45,715 nucleotides of DNA from an uncultured Collinsella sp. (GTDB lineage Bacteria > Actinomycetota > Coriobacteriia > Coriobacteriales > Coriobacteriaceae): the NCBI GenBank assembly GCA_937950325.1, contig CALFDJ010000049.1, positions 1 to 45,715 on the forward strand, in the 5' to 3' direction. Under the pieces are notes generated by a model, which searched no databases, was not told the DNA's origin, and saw nothing but the letters and a program-made list of their open reading frames with translations. Positions 1 to 8,254 of the stretch are shown here, piece by piece. Position 1 is the stretch's first letter. Every line of letters starts with the position of its first letter. The position numbers and the translations under genes were made by a program.

Positions 1-1
1 C

Positions 2-1150
2 TTCGTTAAACGGGCGCTAGGGCGTCACCCTTACACCAACATTTTCGACGCGATCGATTGTCGTCGTGTGGGCGACGAGCTCAGCGTGGTTATGGAATAC
101 ATCGAAGGGGAGACGCTCGGGACGCTGGTGGACCGTCTGGGAGCCACCCCCGATTATGCGCGTGAATTGTATCCTGCCCTATGCGATGCCGTGGGCGAGC
201 TCCACGCCGGTTTTGCAATGGCGGGGGAGACGTCGGCGCCGGTGATCCATCGCGACCTCAAGCCGTCGAATATCATCGTGACAGGTGCCAACTATACGCC
301 TGATGACGGTCTGACGTTTTCGTCGCTGGTGATTATCGACTTGGGGATCGCGCGCGTATGGCGCGATGGCGCCGATGCCGATACCGTCAAGTTTGGCACG
401 CGACCCTATGCGCCGCCCGAGCAGTATGGGTTTGGGCAGACGAGTGTGCGCAGCGACGTCTACGCACTTGGCGCCCTGTTGTTCTTCTGCTTGACGGGAG
501 TCGACCCTAAACCAGGGCTCGACATGCGCGAGCAATGCGAGGCGCGCGGCATTCCCACTCCACTTGCCGATGCCGTCTGCATGTCGATGGCGCTCGACCC
601 GGCCAAGCGTTTTGCGAGCGCGAAAGCGTTGGGACGGGCGACGTGCGCGGCATACGATCTGAGTCGCCCCGTGCGGCCTCATGCGCCTGCGCCTGTCCGT
701 ACTTCGGCCTCGGAGACGTTGTTGACGCCCCAAGGGCCCCAGAACCCCGCAGGGCTTCCTAGACCTGCCGCCTCCACTGCATGCGGTCTGCTCTCTCGCG
801 TTCCGGAGTCTCTGGGGCGCATTTGGAATACGCTCGTCTGCTTCTCGCTGCTTGTGTTCTTTGCCGGAAGTTACTTTGCCGTCTTTCATCCCACGGGAGC
901 AAACCAAAGCTACCCGACGTGGCTTCTCGTAATCGAGTATTTTATCTTTGTCGATGGCCTTATGGTGCTTATGCATTTTGCGCTGCTCGATAAGCGCCGT
1001 CTTCGTCGGCGATTCGCACTGCTCGACAGCTATCGCGGTAAGAAACTCGCGAAACTCTGGCTCAAGGCATTGGGTGTGCTGCTCCTATGCATGATCGTCA
1101 TAGTTGCGGTTGCCAATGTGACCGGCGTCGTCGATACCTCCGCTACCTAA
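2..1150 (+). CDS. Membrane-anchored Ser/Thr protein kinase, 5' truncated by window edge
   Basis: The reading frame is open from base 2, so the N-lobe start lies outside the window. A GTG at 68 is only an internal codon. Visible Hanks-type kinase motifs are the catalytic loop HRDLKPSN (about visible residue 83), the Mg-binding DLG in place of DFG (about 113) and APPEQ of the activation segment (about 137). A Pro/Ala-rich linker follows, then about three hydrophobic stretches in the last 110 residues, separated by a basic KRRLRRR cluster. This suggests a cytoplasmic kinase domain tethered to the membrane by a C-terminal multi-pass region. No PASTA repeats are seen, so it is not a standard PknB. 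The substrate is unknown. It converges with the next gene on a shared terminator. Confidence 0.85.
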   Translation, partial: FVKRALGRHPYTNIFDAIDCRRVGDELSVVMEYIEGETLGTLVDRLGATPDYARELYPALCDAVGELHAGFAMAGETSAPVIHRDLKPSNIIVTGANYTPDDGLTFSSLVIIDLGIARVWRDGADADTVKFGTRPYAPPEQYGFGQTSVRSDVYALGALLFFCLTGVDPKPGLDMREQCEARGIPTPLADAVCMSMALDPAKRFASAKALGRATCAAYDLSRPVRPHAPAPVRTSASETLLTPQGPQNPAGLPRPAASTACGLLSRVPESLGRIWNTLVCFSLLVFFAGSYFAVFHPTGANQSYPTWLLVIEYFIFVDGLMVLMHFALLDKRRLRRRFALLDSYRGKKLAKLWLKALGVLLLCMIVIVAVANVTGVVDTSAT

Positions 1151-1154
1151 AAGA

Positions 1155-1177
1155 AAAGGGCCCCATTGGGGCCCTTT
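1155..1177. terminator. Bidirectional intrinsic terminator
   Basis: Perfect 10-bp arms AAAGGGCCCC (1155-1164) and GGGGCCCTTT (1168-1177) with a 3-nt loop. It lies between the kinase stop (1150, plus) and the stop of the minus-strand gene (1188), with A's and T's on both flanks, so it can serve both convergent genes. Confidence 0.85.
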
Positions 1178-1187
1178 GCAGTTGCAC

Positions 1188-2321
1188 TTAGATGCGGTTC
1201 ATCTGAGTGGCGACTTTGTTGTACCAGTCCTGCCACGTGGGCGGGCAGTACTTTTTGGCTGCTGCCGGGGTAAGGGTGGAGCCGTAGTTGGCGCCCAGAT
1301 AGGCAACGTGAGCGGAGATGCCCTCGCTCCAGCTGCCAAAGCTGCGCCAACCGCCGCCACGGGCACTCCAGCCCCAGGCGTTGTAAGAATTGGCGCAATA
1401 AGCACCCTTGGTGCTCTCGATGCAGGCGATGGCGGGGGACCAACGGGGGTCGACACCGGTATTCCAAGCGGCGACGGCAAAGTTATAGCCCTGGCCTGCC
1501 ATGGGGGAGCCGGCGAGATAATTGTCGATGCGGCTCGTCCACTCATTAATGAACGAATCGTAATCGGAGCTACCGGTATTGGCGTTGTTCACCGTGGTGT
1601 CGATGGTGGTGTTGGTGTTGGTGGCCTGGCTGCTGGAATTGCTGCCGCTTACGCCCTCGCCCGAGAGCTTCTCGGCGGCAGCGGCCTTATCGGCCTCAAG
1701 CTTGGCAAGCTCGGCGGCATTTTCCTGCTCGGCTTTTGCCTGTGCCTCGCTGCGGAGCTGCTGGGCCTGTGCCAGCGCATCCTCGGCGTTTTTCTGCTCT
1801 GCCTCAAGCTGAGACTTGGCCTGCTGGAGCTCAGCCTTGTTCTGCTCGAGTTCGGTTTGCATGTTATTGAGCTGTTCGATCTCGTCGACGCTCGAGCTCG
1901 TGATCTGGTTGGTGTATTTGCAGGTCGTGATGAACTCACCCAGGCTCTGTGCGTTGACCAGGAAGCTCACGATGGGATTGGTGCCCTTCTGATACTTGTA
2001 CAGATCGCGCATGGCGGAGCTTGCCTTGGCCTGCTGCTCGGGAAGCTTGGCCTCGATTTCCTCGATGCTTGCCTCATTGGAGTCAATCTGCTTTTGCAGG
2101 TCATCGAGTTTGGTGCGGGCGTCGTTGTAGGCGCTCGTGGCGGCTTCGATCTTCTGCTGGGCTACGGAAAGCTGGTCCTGCGTTGCCTGCGAGGCGGCAT
2201 ACGCCGCAACGGGGGAGAGCATCGGCGTGGCCGTCAGCGCAACGGCGAGCACGGCGCTCGTGATGATACGAGCCGGCTTCGACGCAATGAACGCTGCGGT
2301 GCGATGATTCGAATGCTGCAT
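1188..2321 (-). CDS. Secreted coiled-coil protein with C-terminal lysozyme-like domain
   Basis: 377 residues. The basic N-terminus, hydrophobic core and AYAA cleavage region (about residues 20-43) form a Sec signal peptide. Residues about 45-215 are a long Gln/Glu/Ala/Lys-rich coiled coil like the N-terminal regulatory part of PcsB/CwlO-type cell-wall hydrolases. A Ser/Asn/Thr linker follows. The last 125 residues (YDSFINEW to MNRI) carry CIESTKGAYC, NSYNAWGW and GSWSEGISAHV, which resemble a transglycosylase/glucosaminidase fold with Glu of CIES as the candidate acid. Inferred role: peptidoglycan cleavage outside the cell. There is no NlpC/P60 Cys-His pair. It is probably monocistronic. Confidence 0.7.
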   Translation of the reverse strand: MQHSNHRTAAFIASKPARIITSAVLAVALTATPMLSPVAAYAASQATQDQLSVAQQKIEAATSAYNDARTKLDDLQKQIDSNEASIEEIEAKLPEQQAKASSAMRDLYKYQKGTNPIVSFLVNAQSLGEFITTCKYTNQITSSSVDEIEQLNNMQTELEQNKAELQQAKSQLEAEQKNAEDALAQAQQLRSEAQAKAEQENAAELAKLEADKAAAAEKLSGEGVSGSNSSSQATNTNTTIDTTVNNANTGSSDYDSFINEWTSRIDNYLAGSPMAGQGYNFAVAAWNTGVDPRWSPAIACIESTKGAYCANSYNAWGWSARGGGWRSFGSWSEGISAHVAYLGANYGSTLTPAAAKKYCPPTWQDWYNKVATQMNRI

Positions 2322-2384
2322 TCAGTCCCTCTGCAATCAATCGTAGGTTATGGTTCGAACGGTATTCTACTACTGCTTTCGACC

Positions 2385-2428
2385 TCAACTTGAACCTTAA
2401 AGGTTCCAAAGGGTCAAGTTGAACTTGA
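2385..2428. promoter_or_regulatory. Cluster of palindromic half-sites (operator-like)
   Basis: Three overlapping palindromes lie 65-107 bp upstream of the start at 2321 (minus). They are TCAACTTGA (2385-2393) against TCAAGTTGA (2414-2422), GAACCTT-A-AAGGTTC (2392-2406), and TCAAGTT-G-AACTTGA (2414-2428). Another TTCAACTT lies near 2478. The density of CAAGTT/AACTTG half-sites suggests a protein-binding region. The regulator is not identifiable. Confidence 0.4.
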
Positions 2429-2554
2429 GACTTTGGCTTTGACCTGCAGTTATGATGAATTGTTGAGAAACCATAGAGTTCAACTTTAACGTTACAGAGT
2501 CCTGTTTGAGAGGAGTTTTGGGCTGTAAAGCTATCTCAACGTGGGGTTTTACAA

Positions 2555-3187
2555 CTACAGCGTGCCCTCCTGACGAGCCTGCTCAATCTCTTCGAGGGCC
2601 TCGGCAGGGGTGAACGAACAAGTGCCGTCGCCGAGTTTGACTACCTGGATATCGTCGCCGGTATGGATCTCTCCGCCCTTTAGCACCACGCCAAAAACGC
2701 CCTCGTGGGGAAAGATGCAGTCGCCAGCGAGATAGTAGATGGCGCAACGGGTGTGGCAGACCTTGCCGATTTGGCTGATTTCGACGAGCACGTCGCTTCC
2801 AAGCTTGAGCTGTGTGCCCAAGGGGAGCGAGAGCAGGTTGATGCCCCGGGTTGTGAAGTTCTCTCCAAAGTCACCCTCGTGTACGTCGAGCCCGCGTGCC
2901 TGCGCCGTCTGGATGGACTCCGCGGCTAAAAAAGAGACCTGGCGGTGCCAATGTCCGGCGTGCGCATCGGTGGCGAGACCAAATTGCTCTATAACGGTGT
3001 CGTGCCCATCGGCGACGGGCGACTTGCGCGTGCCCTTGTGTGCCGACGTGTTGATTGAGACGATGTGGGCGGGTCCGTTGTAGGCGTCGTTTGCCGTGCG
3101 CAGGGGAGCTGCCGTTTTTGCGCGTTCCGCCAGCTCGCGCCTCGCGGCATTGAGGATGGGATTATCGGTCGGATGGTCTTGGGGCAC
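2555..3187 (-). CDS. MOSC domain protein
   Basis: 210 residues from a GTG start at 3187. Residues about 40-200 form a MOSC fold: GHWHRQVSFLAAES, GDFGENFTTRG, LPLGTQLKLG and the conserved cysteine segment KVCHTRC. MOSC domains (molybdenum cofactor sulfurase C-terminal family) bind molybdopterin cofactors and may handle sulfur. Stand-alone short forms resemble YiiM/MoaB-associated proteins. No molybdenum cofactor genes are adjacent, so the pathway role is unassigned. The first about 38 residues are polar, Ala-rich and not part of the fold. It is divergent from the ATP-grasp gene at 3422. Confidence 0.85.
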   Translation of the reverse strand: MPQDHPTDNPILNAARRELAERAKTAAPLRTANDAYNGPAHIVSINTSAHKGTRKSPVADGHDTVIEQFGLATDAHAGHWHRQVSFLAAESIQTAQARGLDVHEGDFGENFTTRGINLLSLPLGTQLKLGSDVLVEISQIGKVCHTRCAIYYLAGDCIFPHEGVFGVVLKGGEIHTGDDIQVVKLGDGTCSFTPAEALEEIEQARQEGTL

Positions 3188-3341
3188 GTGTGCGCCTTTC
3201 GCTCGAGGATGTCAATACGCTGAATCCTACAACAACGGTAGGTTCATTGCCCATTGTCATACAACGGTGAGCGCCGTCTTCGTGCTGGCCTTCGTGCTGG
3301 ACGATTACGTCGATTGCCATAGATACGGTGGAGCTTTGGGC

Positions 3342-3365
3342 GCCGGCGGTTTGGCACGCTAGAAT
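3342..3365 (+). promoter_or_regulatory. Candidate sigma-70-like promoter for the ligase/racemase pair
   Basis: A -10-like TAGAAT at 3360-3365 with a weak TTGGGC about 18 bp upstream, 57 bp before the ATG at 3422. This is position-based support only. Confidence 0.4.
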
Positions 3366-3421
3366 AAATCAGTTGCGCAAAGACCGCCCGTTGTGTGGGC
3401 AGTTCATGATAGGAAGTTTCC

Positions 3422-4678
3422 ATGGCATTGCAATTTACAGAGCGCGAGTTCATTCCCGTGCTGCTCGGTGGCGACATCAACGCCTATTCGGTGGCGCGCG
3501 CCTTCTACGAGGAGTACCAGGTCAAGAGTCTGGTCTTTGGCAAGTATCAGACGGGTCCCGCGTACCGCAGCCAGATTATCGACTACACGCCCAACGTGGA
3601 TATCGACACCATGCCCGTGATGCTCAAAACCGTCAACGGCATTGCCCAAGCGCATGCCGACAAGACGATTGTCCTTGTGGGCTGTGGCGACAACTATGTT
3701 GCCCTCGTGGCTCAGGCCAAGGATGCCCATGAGTTGGCGGATAACATCGTCGCGCCTTACGCTCCCTATAGCATGCTTGAGCAGTGCCAGAAGAAGGAGA
3801 TCTTCTACGAGCTGTGCGAGAAGCATGGCGTGCCCTATCCGCACACGTTTACCTTTACCAAGGCGATGCTCAATGCCCAGGGTGAGGCGCCTGCCGAAGT
3901 GCTCGACCAGATCGATTTTCCCTACCCGATGATTCTGAAGCCTTCTGACGGCATCATGTGGTGGCAGCACAAGTTCGAGGGCCAGAAGAAGGCCTATGAG
4001 ATTGCCGACCGCGCCGAGCTGGAACAGGTCATTCGCGATTCGTATGCCAGCGGCTACACTGACGACCTGATCTTGCAGGACCGCGTGCCCGGTAACGACG
4101 AGTACATGCGCGTGCTCACCAGCTATTCCGACCGCAACGGCAAGGTGCGCATGATGTGCCTGGGCCATGTGCTGCTCGAGGAGCATCAGCCCCACGGTGT
4201 CGGCAACCATGCCTGTATCATTACCGAGCCCAACGACGAGCTCATGGACGGCGTGCGCAAGTTGCTCGAGGACCTTCACTTTGTGGGCTATTCCAACTTT
4301 GACGTTAAGTACGACGAGCGCGACGGCTCGTTTAAGTTCTTCGATTTCAACACGCGCCAGGGCCGCAGCAACTACTACGTCACTAACAGTGGCTTTAACG
4401 TTGCCAAGTATGTGGTGGACGAGTATGTGTTCAACCGCCCGTTTGAGCCGGAGTTTGTGACGGCGCAGGACGAGGCGCTGTGGATGGTCGTCCCCATGGG
4501 CGTCGTCGACAAGTACGTCAAGGATCCCGAGCTGCGCGCTAAGGTGCATCGCCTGGACAAGGAAGGCAAGGGCGCCGACCCTTCGTTTATGAAGGGCGAC
4601 TTTGTCTTTAACCGCTGGCTGCGCATGTGGCACACCAAGCTGCGCCACTTTAAGCTGTTCAAGACGTATTACAAGTAG
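3422..4678 (+). CDS. ATP-grasp carboxylate-amine ligase (D-aspartate ligase-like)
   Basis: 418 residues; ATG with AGGAAG upstream. An N-terminal pre-ATP-grasp domain (VLLGGDINAYSVARAF) is followed by an ATP-grasp core (PYPMILKPSDG, LQDRVPGNDEYM) and the metal-binding end FDFNTRQGRSNYY (about residues 303-315). The domain order and the racemase immediately downstream match the enterococcal D-aspartate ligase/racemase pairing, in which D-Asp is activated by ATP and added to the epsilon/delta amine of the stem-peptide diamino acid. The family match is seen; the D-Asp substrate is inference. Another D- or L-amino acid, or a non-wall ligation, remains possible. Confidence 0.75.
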   Translation: MALQFTEREFIPVLLGGDINAYSVARAFYEEYQVKSLVFGKYQTGPAYRSQIIDYTPNVDIDTMPVMLKTVNGIAQAHADKTIVLVGCGDNYVALVAQAKDAHELADNIVAPYAPYSMLEQCQKKEIFYELCEKHGVPYPHTFTFTKAMLNAQGEAPAEVLDQIDFPYPMILKPSDGIMWWQHKFEGQKKAYEIADRAELEQVIRDSYASGYTDDLILQDRVPGNDEYMRVLTSYSDRNGKVRMMCLGHVLLEEHQPHGVGNHACIITEPNDELMDGVRKLLEDLHFVGYSNFDVKYDERDGSFKFFDFNTRQGRSNYYVTNSGFNVAKYVVDEYVFNRPFEPEFVTAQDEALWMVVPMGVVDKYVKDPELRAKVHRLDKEGKGADPSFMKGDFVFNRWLRMWHTKLRHFKLFKTYYK

Positions 4679-4687
4679 ATGAGCGCG

Positions 4688-4726
4688 GCGCCCGTCCGGT
4701 TTGCATCGGGCGGGCGCGGGTATGAT
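4688..4726 (+). promoter_or_regulatory. GC hairpin followed by -10-like TATGAT
   Basis: An 11-bp stem (4688-4698 with 4707-4717, one G-U) lies just after the ligase stop. TATGAT follows at 4721-4726, 37 bp before the racemase ATG. There is no U tract, so it is a poor terminator. It may be a processing or stability hairpin with an internal promoter. Confidence 0.35.
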
Positions 4727-4762
4727 ACGCGCAATTGCGCAAGCGTCACCAAGGAGGCGGCG

Positions 4763-5509
4763 ATGGAAAAGCTGGGAGTTATCGGCGGCATGGGCGCCGA
4801 GGCCACGTCGTATTACTACGACCAGGTGGTGCGTCATACGGCTGCTGCCTGCGATCAGGAACATATCGACATGGTGGTGCTCTCCAAGTCGACCATGCCC
4901 GACCGCACGCTGGCCATTAAGACCGGCGAGCATGCCAAGCTGCTGGCGACCATGAAAGAGTGTGCCCAGGCACTCGAGTCGCTGGGCTGTGCGCACATTG
5001 CCATTCCCTGCAACACGTCGCACTACTTCTACGACCAGATCCGGTCGTTTACGAAGGTGCCGATTATCCACATGCCGCGTGAGTCGGTGCGCTATGCCCT
5101 TGCGGGTGCGGTGATGGGGGAGTGCGAGTTCGACCCCAACCTGAGTATGCCGGCCGAGCCGGTGCACAAGATTGGCATTATGGGAACCGATGGAACCGTG
5201 GGCGCGGGCGTCTACGGACGCGAATGTAAGGCTGCGGGTGTTGAGGTTGTCTATCCCAGCGAGAAACGTCAGAACGATGTGATGTCGCTTATCTACGATG
5301 ACGTGAAGGCCGGACGTGAGCCCGATATGGATAAGTTCGACCGCGTGATGTGGGAGTTCGCCCGTAGCGGCTGCGACCGCGTCATTCTGGCCTGCACCGA
5401 GCTCTCGGTGCTGCAAAAGTACCGAGAGATGCCCGAGATCACCCTCGACGCCATGGATGTCCTGGTGCGCGAATCCATCATCCGCAGCGGCGCCCCCTAC
5501 CGCCTCTAG
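4763..5509 (+). CDS. Aspartate/glutamate racemase family protein
   Basis: 248 residues from ATG 4763, chosen because AAGGAGG sits 5 nt upstream and the product then starts at the conserved MEKLGVIGGMGAEAT; an in-frame ATG at 4679 has no such signal. Both catalytic cysteines of the PLP-independent racemase family are present, in AIPCNTSHY and in LACTELSVL. The family interconverts L- and D-Asp or Glu through two-base chemistry. The position 84 bp behind the ATP-grasp ligase suggests it supplies the D-amino acid, most likely D-Asp, for that ligase. MurI (D-Glu supply) is less likely because of the partner gene. Confidence 0.85.
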   Translation: MEKLGVIGGMGAEATSYYYDQVVRHTAAACDQEHIDMVVLSKSTMPDRTLAIKTGEHAKLLATMKECAQALESLGCAHIAIPCNTSHYFYDQIRSFTKVPIIHMPRESVRYALAGAVMGECEFDPNLSMPAEPVHKIGIMGTDGTVGAGVYGRECKAAGVEVVYPSEKRQNDVMSLIYDDVKAGREPDMDKFDRVMWEFARSGCDRVILACTELSVLQKYREMPEITLDAMDVLVRESIIRSGAPYRL

Positions 5510-5515
5510 CTTCCG

Positions 5516-5550
5516 ACCTGCCAAAAAGGGACAGGTTTATTTTGGTAGGT
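5516..5550. repeat. Short AT-rich inverted repeat
   Basis: ACCTGCCAAAA (5516-5526) against TTTTGGTAGGT (5540-5550) with one mismatch, enclosing AGGGACAGG. A TTTTAT tract follows. It may be a weak terminator for the racemase gene or a remnant of a dispersed repeat; a GGGACAG segment recurs near 8201. Confidence 0.35.
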
Positions 5551-5568
5551 TTTATCTGGTGAAACAGT

Positions 5569-5605
5569 AAAGGCCTCGGCTCGTTTGGTTCGAGCCGAGG
5601 CCTTT
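5569..5605. terminator. Strong bidirectional terminator
   Basis: Perfect 15-bp arms (AAAGGCCTCGGCTCG at 5569-5583, complement at 5591-5605) around a 7-nt loop. It lies between the convergent racemase (plus) and ecfT (minus, stop at 5635). Confidence 0.9.
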
Positions 5606-5634
5606 TGCGTTGGGCGGTTGCTGTCGGTGGTGAA

Positions 5635-6381
5635 CTAGAACAGGAAGCCGATGGCGATGAGGGCGATGCTGACGATGAGCGCGGCGATGTCCAGGCCCTT
5701 GATGGGGTAGCGCTTGTACGAGCTGGCGCGCGTACGCAGGTAGAAGCCGCGCTGTTCTGCCGCCAAGGCTGTGGCATCGGTCTTGCCCACGCTCGAGATG
5801 AGCAGTGGCACGCACAGTGGCAGCATGAGCTTAAGCTTCTTGATGGGGTTCTTGGTGTCGTACTCGACGCCGCGTGCGGTCTGCGCCTCCATGATGGCGT
5901 TCATCTCCTGACCAAACACCGGCACAAAGCGCAGCGCCGTGGTAAAGGTGAAGGCATAGCGATACGGTACGTGCAGCACCTCGACGCAGGCGTTGGCAAG
6001 GTCGTTGAGTTTGGTCACCATGAGCATGAGGATGAGTGGTAACGCCACGCCCAGTAGGCGCAGACAGGCCTTCGATCCTGTGATGAGGCCCGTGTCGGTG
6101 ATAAAGCCCCACACCACGTTGCCATCGCGCATAAAGGCCAGCTGGAGCACCAGCATGATAAGCGCGAGCGGGATCAGCAACTTGAGCAGCGAGAACAGAC
6201 GGTCGACGACGCCGGCATAGGCACCCAGCGCAAGGGTGAGTGCCAAAAAGCCCAGCAGCGCCACGTAGGTGTCGGACAAGAAGATGCCGACGATGATGGC
6301 GGCGGCGAGGCCCAGTTTGACGACGGGGTTCAGGCGATGCAGCAGCGTGTCACCCGGCATGTAGTCGATGACGTTAACCAC
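5635..6381 (-). CDS. ecfT: ECF transporter transmembrane (T) subunit EcfT
   Basis: 248 residues from GTG 6381. I prefer this start to ATG 6414 because AAGGAG lies 10 nt upstream and the overlap with the preceding ATPase stop is then only 8 bp. The family-typical N-terminus (MPGDTLLHRLNPVVKLG) is followed by 5-6 hydrophobic helices and the two coupling motifs, seen as TARGVEYD and EQRGFYLR, that dock onto the ATPases. EcfT links the ATPase dimer to the substrate-binding S-component in the membrane. It is the last gene of the minus-strand operon begun by the Trp leader at 9800. Confidence 0.93.
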   Translation of the reverse strand: MVNVIDYMPGDTLLHRLNPVVKLGLAAAIIVGIFLSDTYVALLGFLALTLALGAYAGVVDRLFSLLKLLIPLALIMLVLQLAFMRDGNVVWGFITDTGLITGSKACLRLLGVALPLILMLMVTKLNDLANACVEVLHVPYRYAFTFTTALRFVPVFGQEMNAIMEAQTARGVEYDTKNPIKKLKLMLPLCVPLLISSVGKTDATALAAEQRGFYLRTRASSYKRYPIKGLDIAALIVSIALIAIGFLF

Positions 6382-8125
6382 GGTGGACCATCTCCTTGGT
6401 AATTCGAACGACATCGGAGACCTCGCTCACCTGTGTAAAGGCGGGTGAGACGTTGGATGCCAGACGGCGCGAGAGTTCGATGACCTGGGGAGGCTCCACG
6501 TAGGCACGCCGCATGAGATCGATGTTCGAGAATAGCTCGTGCGTGCGGCCGCGGTCGAGGATGCGACCGTCGGCCATTACCACAATGCGCTCGGCAAAAT
6601 CCGAGACGACTTCCATATCGTGGCAGACCATGATTACGGCGCAGCCACGCTCGGCCATGGTGCGCACCGTTTCCATGACGGTCATGCACTCGCGGTAATC
6701 AAGGCCACTCGTGGGCTCGTCGAGCACGACGATCTTGGGCTCAACCACTACGACGGAGGCAAGCGCCACCATTTGTCGCTGGCCGCGCGAAAGGGAGAAC
6801 GGTGCCTCGTCGGCGGGCAGACCAAAGCGGTCGATGACCAGCTGGGCGCGACGCAGCGCCTCGGCGCGGTCCATGCCGCCCAGTTCCAAGCCAAAGGCGA
6901 CCTCGTCGAGTACGGTGTCCTTGCAAATCTGGCGGTCGGGGTTTTGGAAGAGGGTCGCGACCTCGCGAGCGATGCGGCTCGTGGGAACGGCTGCGGTATC
7001 CAGTCCCGTGACGCGCACGCTGCCCGAGGCGGGCTTAAGCAGGCCTGTGAGCAGTTTAGTGAGTGTGGTCTTGCCGGCGCCGTTTTGGCCGACGATGCCC
7101 ACGAGCTCGCCAGGATAGAGCGTCAGGCTAAGGTCATGTACGGCGGCGCCGCCATTGGGATAGGCAAACTCAGCATGGTCAAAGGTGAGTACGGGTTCGG
7201 CGTCCTTGGCATGAGGGCGCAACGACGGTGCATGCGGGGAACCGGCGGGCGCCTGAGCTTCGATGGCCGCGTGTGCGGGGTCGACGATGCCCGAAATCAT
7301 GCGCTCGGCCTCATCGACATCCAAGCAAGGGGTACCGCTTACTAGACCATCGGCCTCGAGGCTATTGAAGATACGCGTGACGCGAGGGCAGTCGACGCCG
7401 ATGGCACGAAGCTCGTCGGTATGCGCGAAGACCTCGTGTGGCTCGCCCTGCAGCGCGATTTCGCCATGGTTGAGCACGAGCACGCGGTTGCAGTACTCCG
7501 AGAGCAGGGCGACCTTTTGCTCAACGACGACGATGGTGATTCCAAGTGCGCGGTTTGCCTCACGCAGCGTCTCGAAGACCAACGTGGAGCTGGCGGGGTC
7601 GAGTGCCGCGGTGGGCTCGTCGAGAACCAAGACGCGCGGGCGCATGGCGAGGATGGCGGCGATGGCTACCTTTTGCTTCTGTCCGCCCGAGAGCGTGGCG
7701 ATCTCGCGGTCGCGCAGGTCGCTGATGCCGACGGTCTCGAGCGTTTCGCTAACGCGCTGCTCGATCTGGTCGTGGGGAACGCCAAAGTTCTCGAGGCCAA
7801 AGAGCATCTCGTCCTCGACGATCGAAGCGACCATCTGCGTGTCGATATCCTGCAGCACACTGCCGACGATTTGCGACACGTCGGTGAGCGAGACTTCGCA
7901 GGTGTCGTGGCCGTCGACCATGACGGACCCAAAGAACGTGCCGGTGTAGTGGTGGGGCACGGCGCCCGACAGGCAGGCGGCAAGCGTGGACTTGCCGGCG
8001 CCCGAGGGCCCGATGATGCCGATGAAATCTCCCTTGTTCACGTCGAGCGAGATGTGGCTGAGCGCCTGCTCGGTCTGCGTACCATAGGAGAACGAGACAT
8101 CGTCGACGTTGATGATCGTTTTCAT
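6374..8125 (-). CDS. ecfA: Fused double-domain ECF ATPase (EcfA1-EcfA2)
   Basis: 583 residues with two complete ABC ATPase domains in one chain. Domain 1 (about 1-240) has Walker A GPSGAGKST, signature LSGGQKQKV and Walker B VLVLDEPTAALD. Domain 2 (about 318-560) has GQNGAGKTT, a variant signature LSRGQRQMV and IVVLDEPTSGLD. A polar linker of about 75 residues joins them. In group II ECF systems the two ATPases are usually separate genes; here fusion fixes a 1:1 heterodimer. It powers the S-component(s) encoded just upstream. ATG 8125 is preceded by AAAGG. The stop overlaps ecfT, indicating translational coupling. Confidence 0.95.
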   Translation of the reverse strand: MKTIINVDDVSFSYGTQTEQALSHISLDVNKGDFIGIIGPSGAGKSTLAACLSGAVPHHYTGTFFGSVMVDGHDTCEVSLTDVSQIVGSVLQDIDTQMVASIVEDEMLFGLENFGVPHDQIEQRVSETLETVGISDLRDREIATLSGGQKQKVAIAAILAMRPRVLVLDEPTAALDPASSTLVFETLREANRALGITIVVVEQKVALLSEYCNRVLVLNHGEIALQGEPHEVFAHTDELRAIGVDCPRVTRIFNSLEADGLVSGTPCLDVDEAERMISGIVDPAHAAIEAQAPAGSPHAPSLRPHAKDAEPVLTFDHAEFAYPNGGAAVHDLSLTLYPGELVGIVGQNGAGKTTLTKLLTGLLKPASGSVRVTGLDTAAVPTSRIAREVATLFQNPDRQICKDTVLDEVAFGLELGGMDRAEALRRAQLVIDRFGLPADEAPFSLSRGQRQMVALASVVVVEPKIVVLDEPTSGLDYRECMTVMETVRTMAERGCAVIMVCHDMEVVSDFAERIVVMADGRILDRGRTHELFSNIDLMRRAYVEPPQVIELSRRLASNVSPAFTQVSEVSDVVRITKEMVHRG

Positions 8126-8143
8126 GGATACCTTTCATGGTCA

Positions 8144-8187
8144 TTGGGGACGTTCTTAAATGACGAGTCGTTTAAGAACGTCCCCAA
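8144..8187. repeat. Perfect 17-bp palindrome in ECF operon
   Basis: Arms 8144-8160 (TTGGGGACGTTCTTAAA) and 8171-8187 are perfectly complementary with a 10-nt loop. It lies between the first S-component and ecfA, ending just upstream of the ecfA RBS. In RNA it would be a stable intra-operon hairpin that could set the relative expression of S versus A/T. It could also be a dispersed REP-like repeat. Confidence 0.6.
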
Positions 8188-8212
8188 ATGCTAGCTGTTT
8201 GGGACAGTCTTT

Positions 8213-8243
8213 GGTGATGGGGCCGCTAACGCGCGGCCCGTCC
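8213..8243 (-). other. GC-rich stem after S-component gene
   Basis: GGGCCGC and GCGGCCC with a 6-nt loop lie around 8220-8239, just past the stop at 8255 (minus). No U tract follows, so it is more likely an mRNA-stability stem than a terminator. Confidence 0.3.
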
Positions 8244-8254
8244 ATCATATCAGG

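Noticed and set aside
1176..2393. A long plus-strand frame opposite the secreted coiled-coil protein
   Set aside because: Mirror of the Gln/Ala-rich coiled coil; the minus strand has the signal peptide, domains and terminator.
4701..4726. Complete -35/-10 promoter for the racemase
   Set aside because: TTGCAT lies only 14 bp from TATGAT and overlaps a stable hairpin, so only the -10-like element is reported.
3404..5524. A 706-codon open frame antisense to the ligase and racemase genes
   Set aside because: It exactly mirrors GC-rich, codon-biased real genes, lacks RBS and domain signatures and is rich in His/Val/Arg/Leu as expected for the complementary frame.
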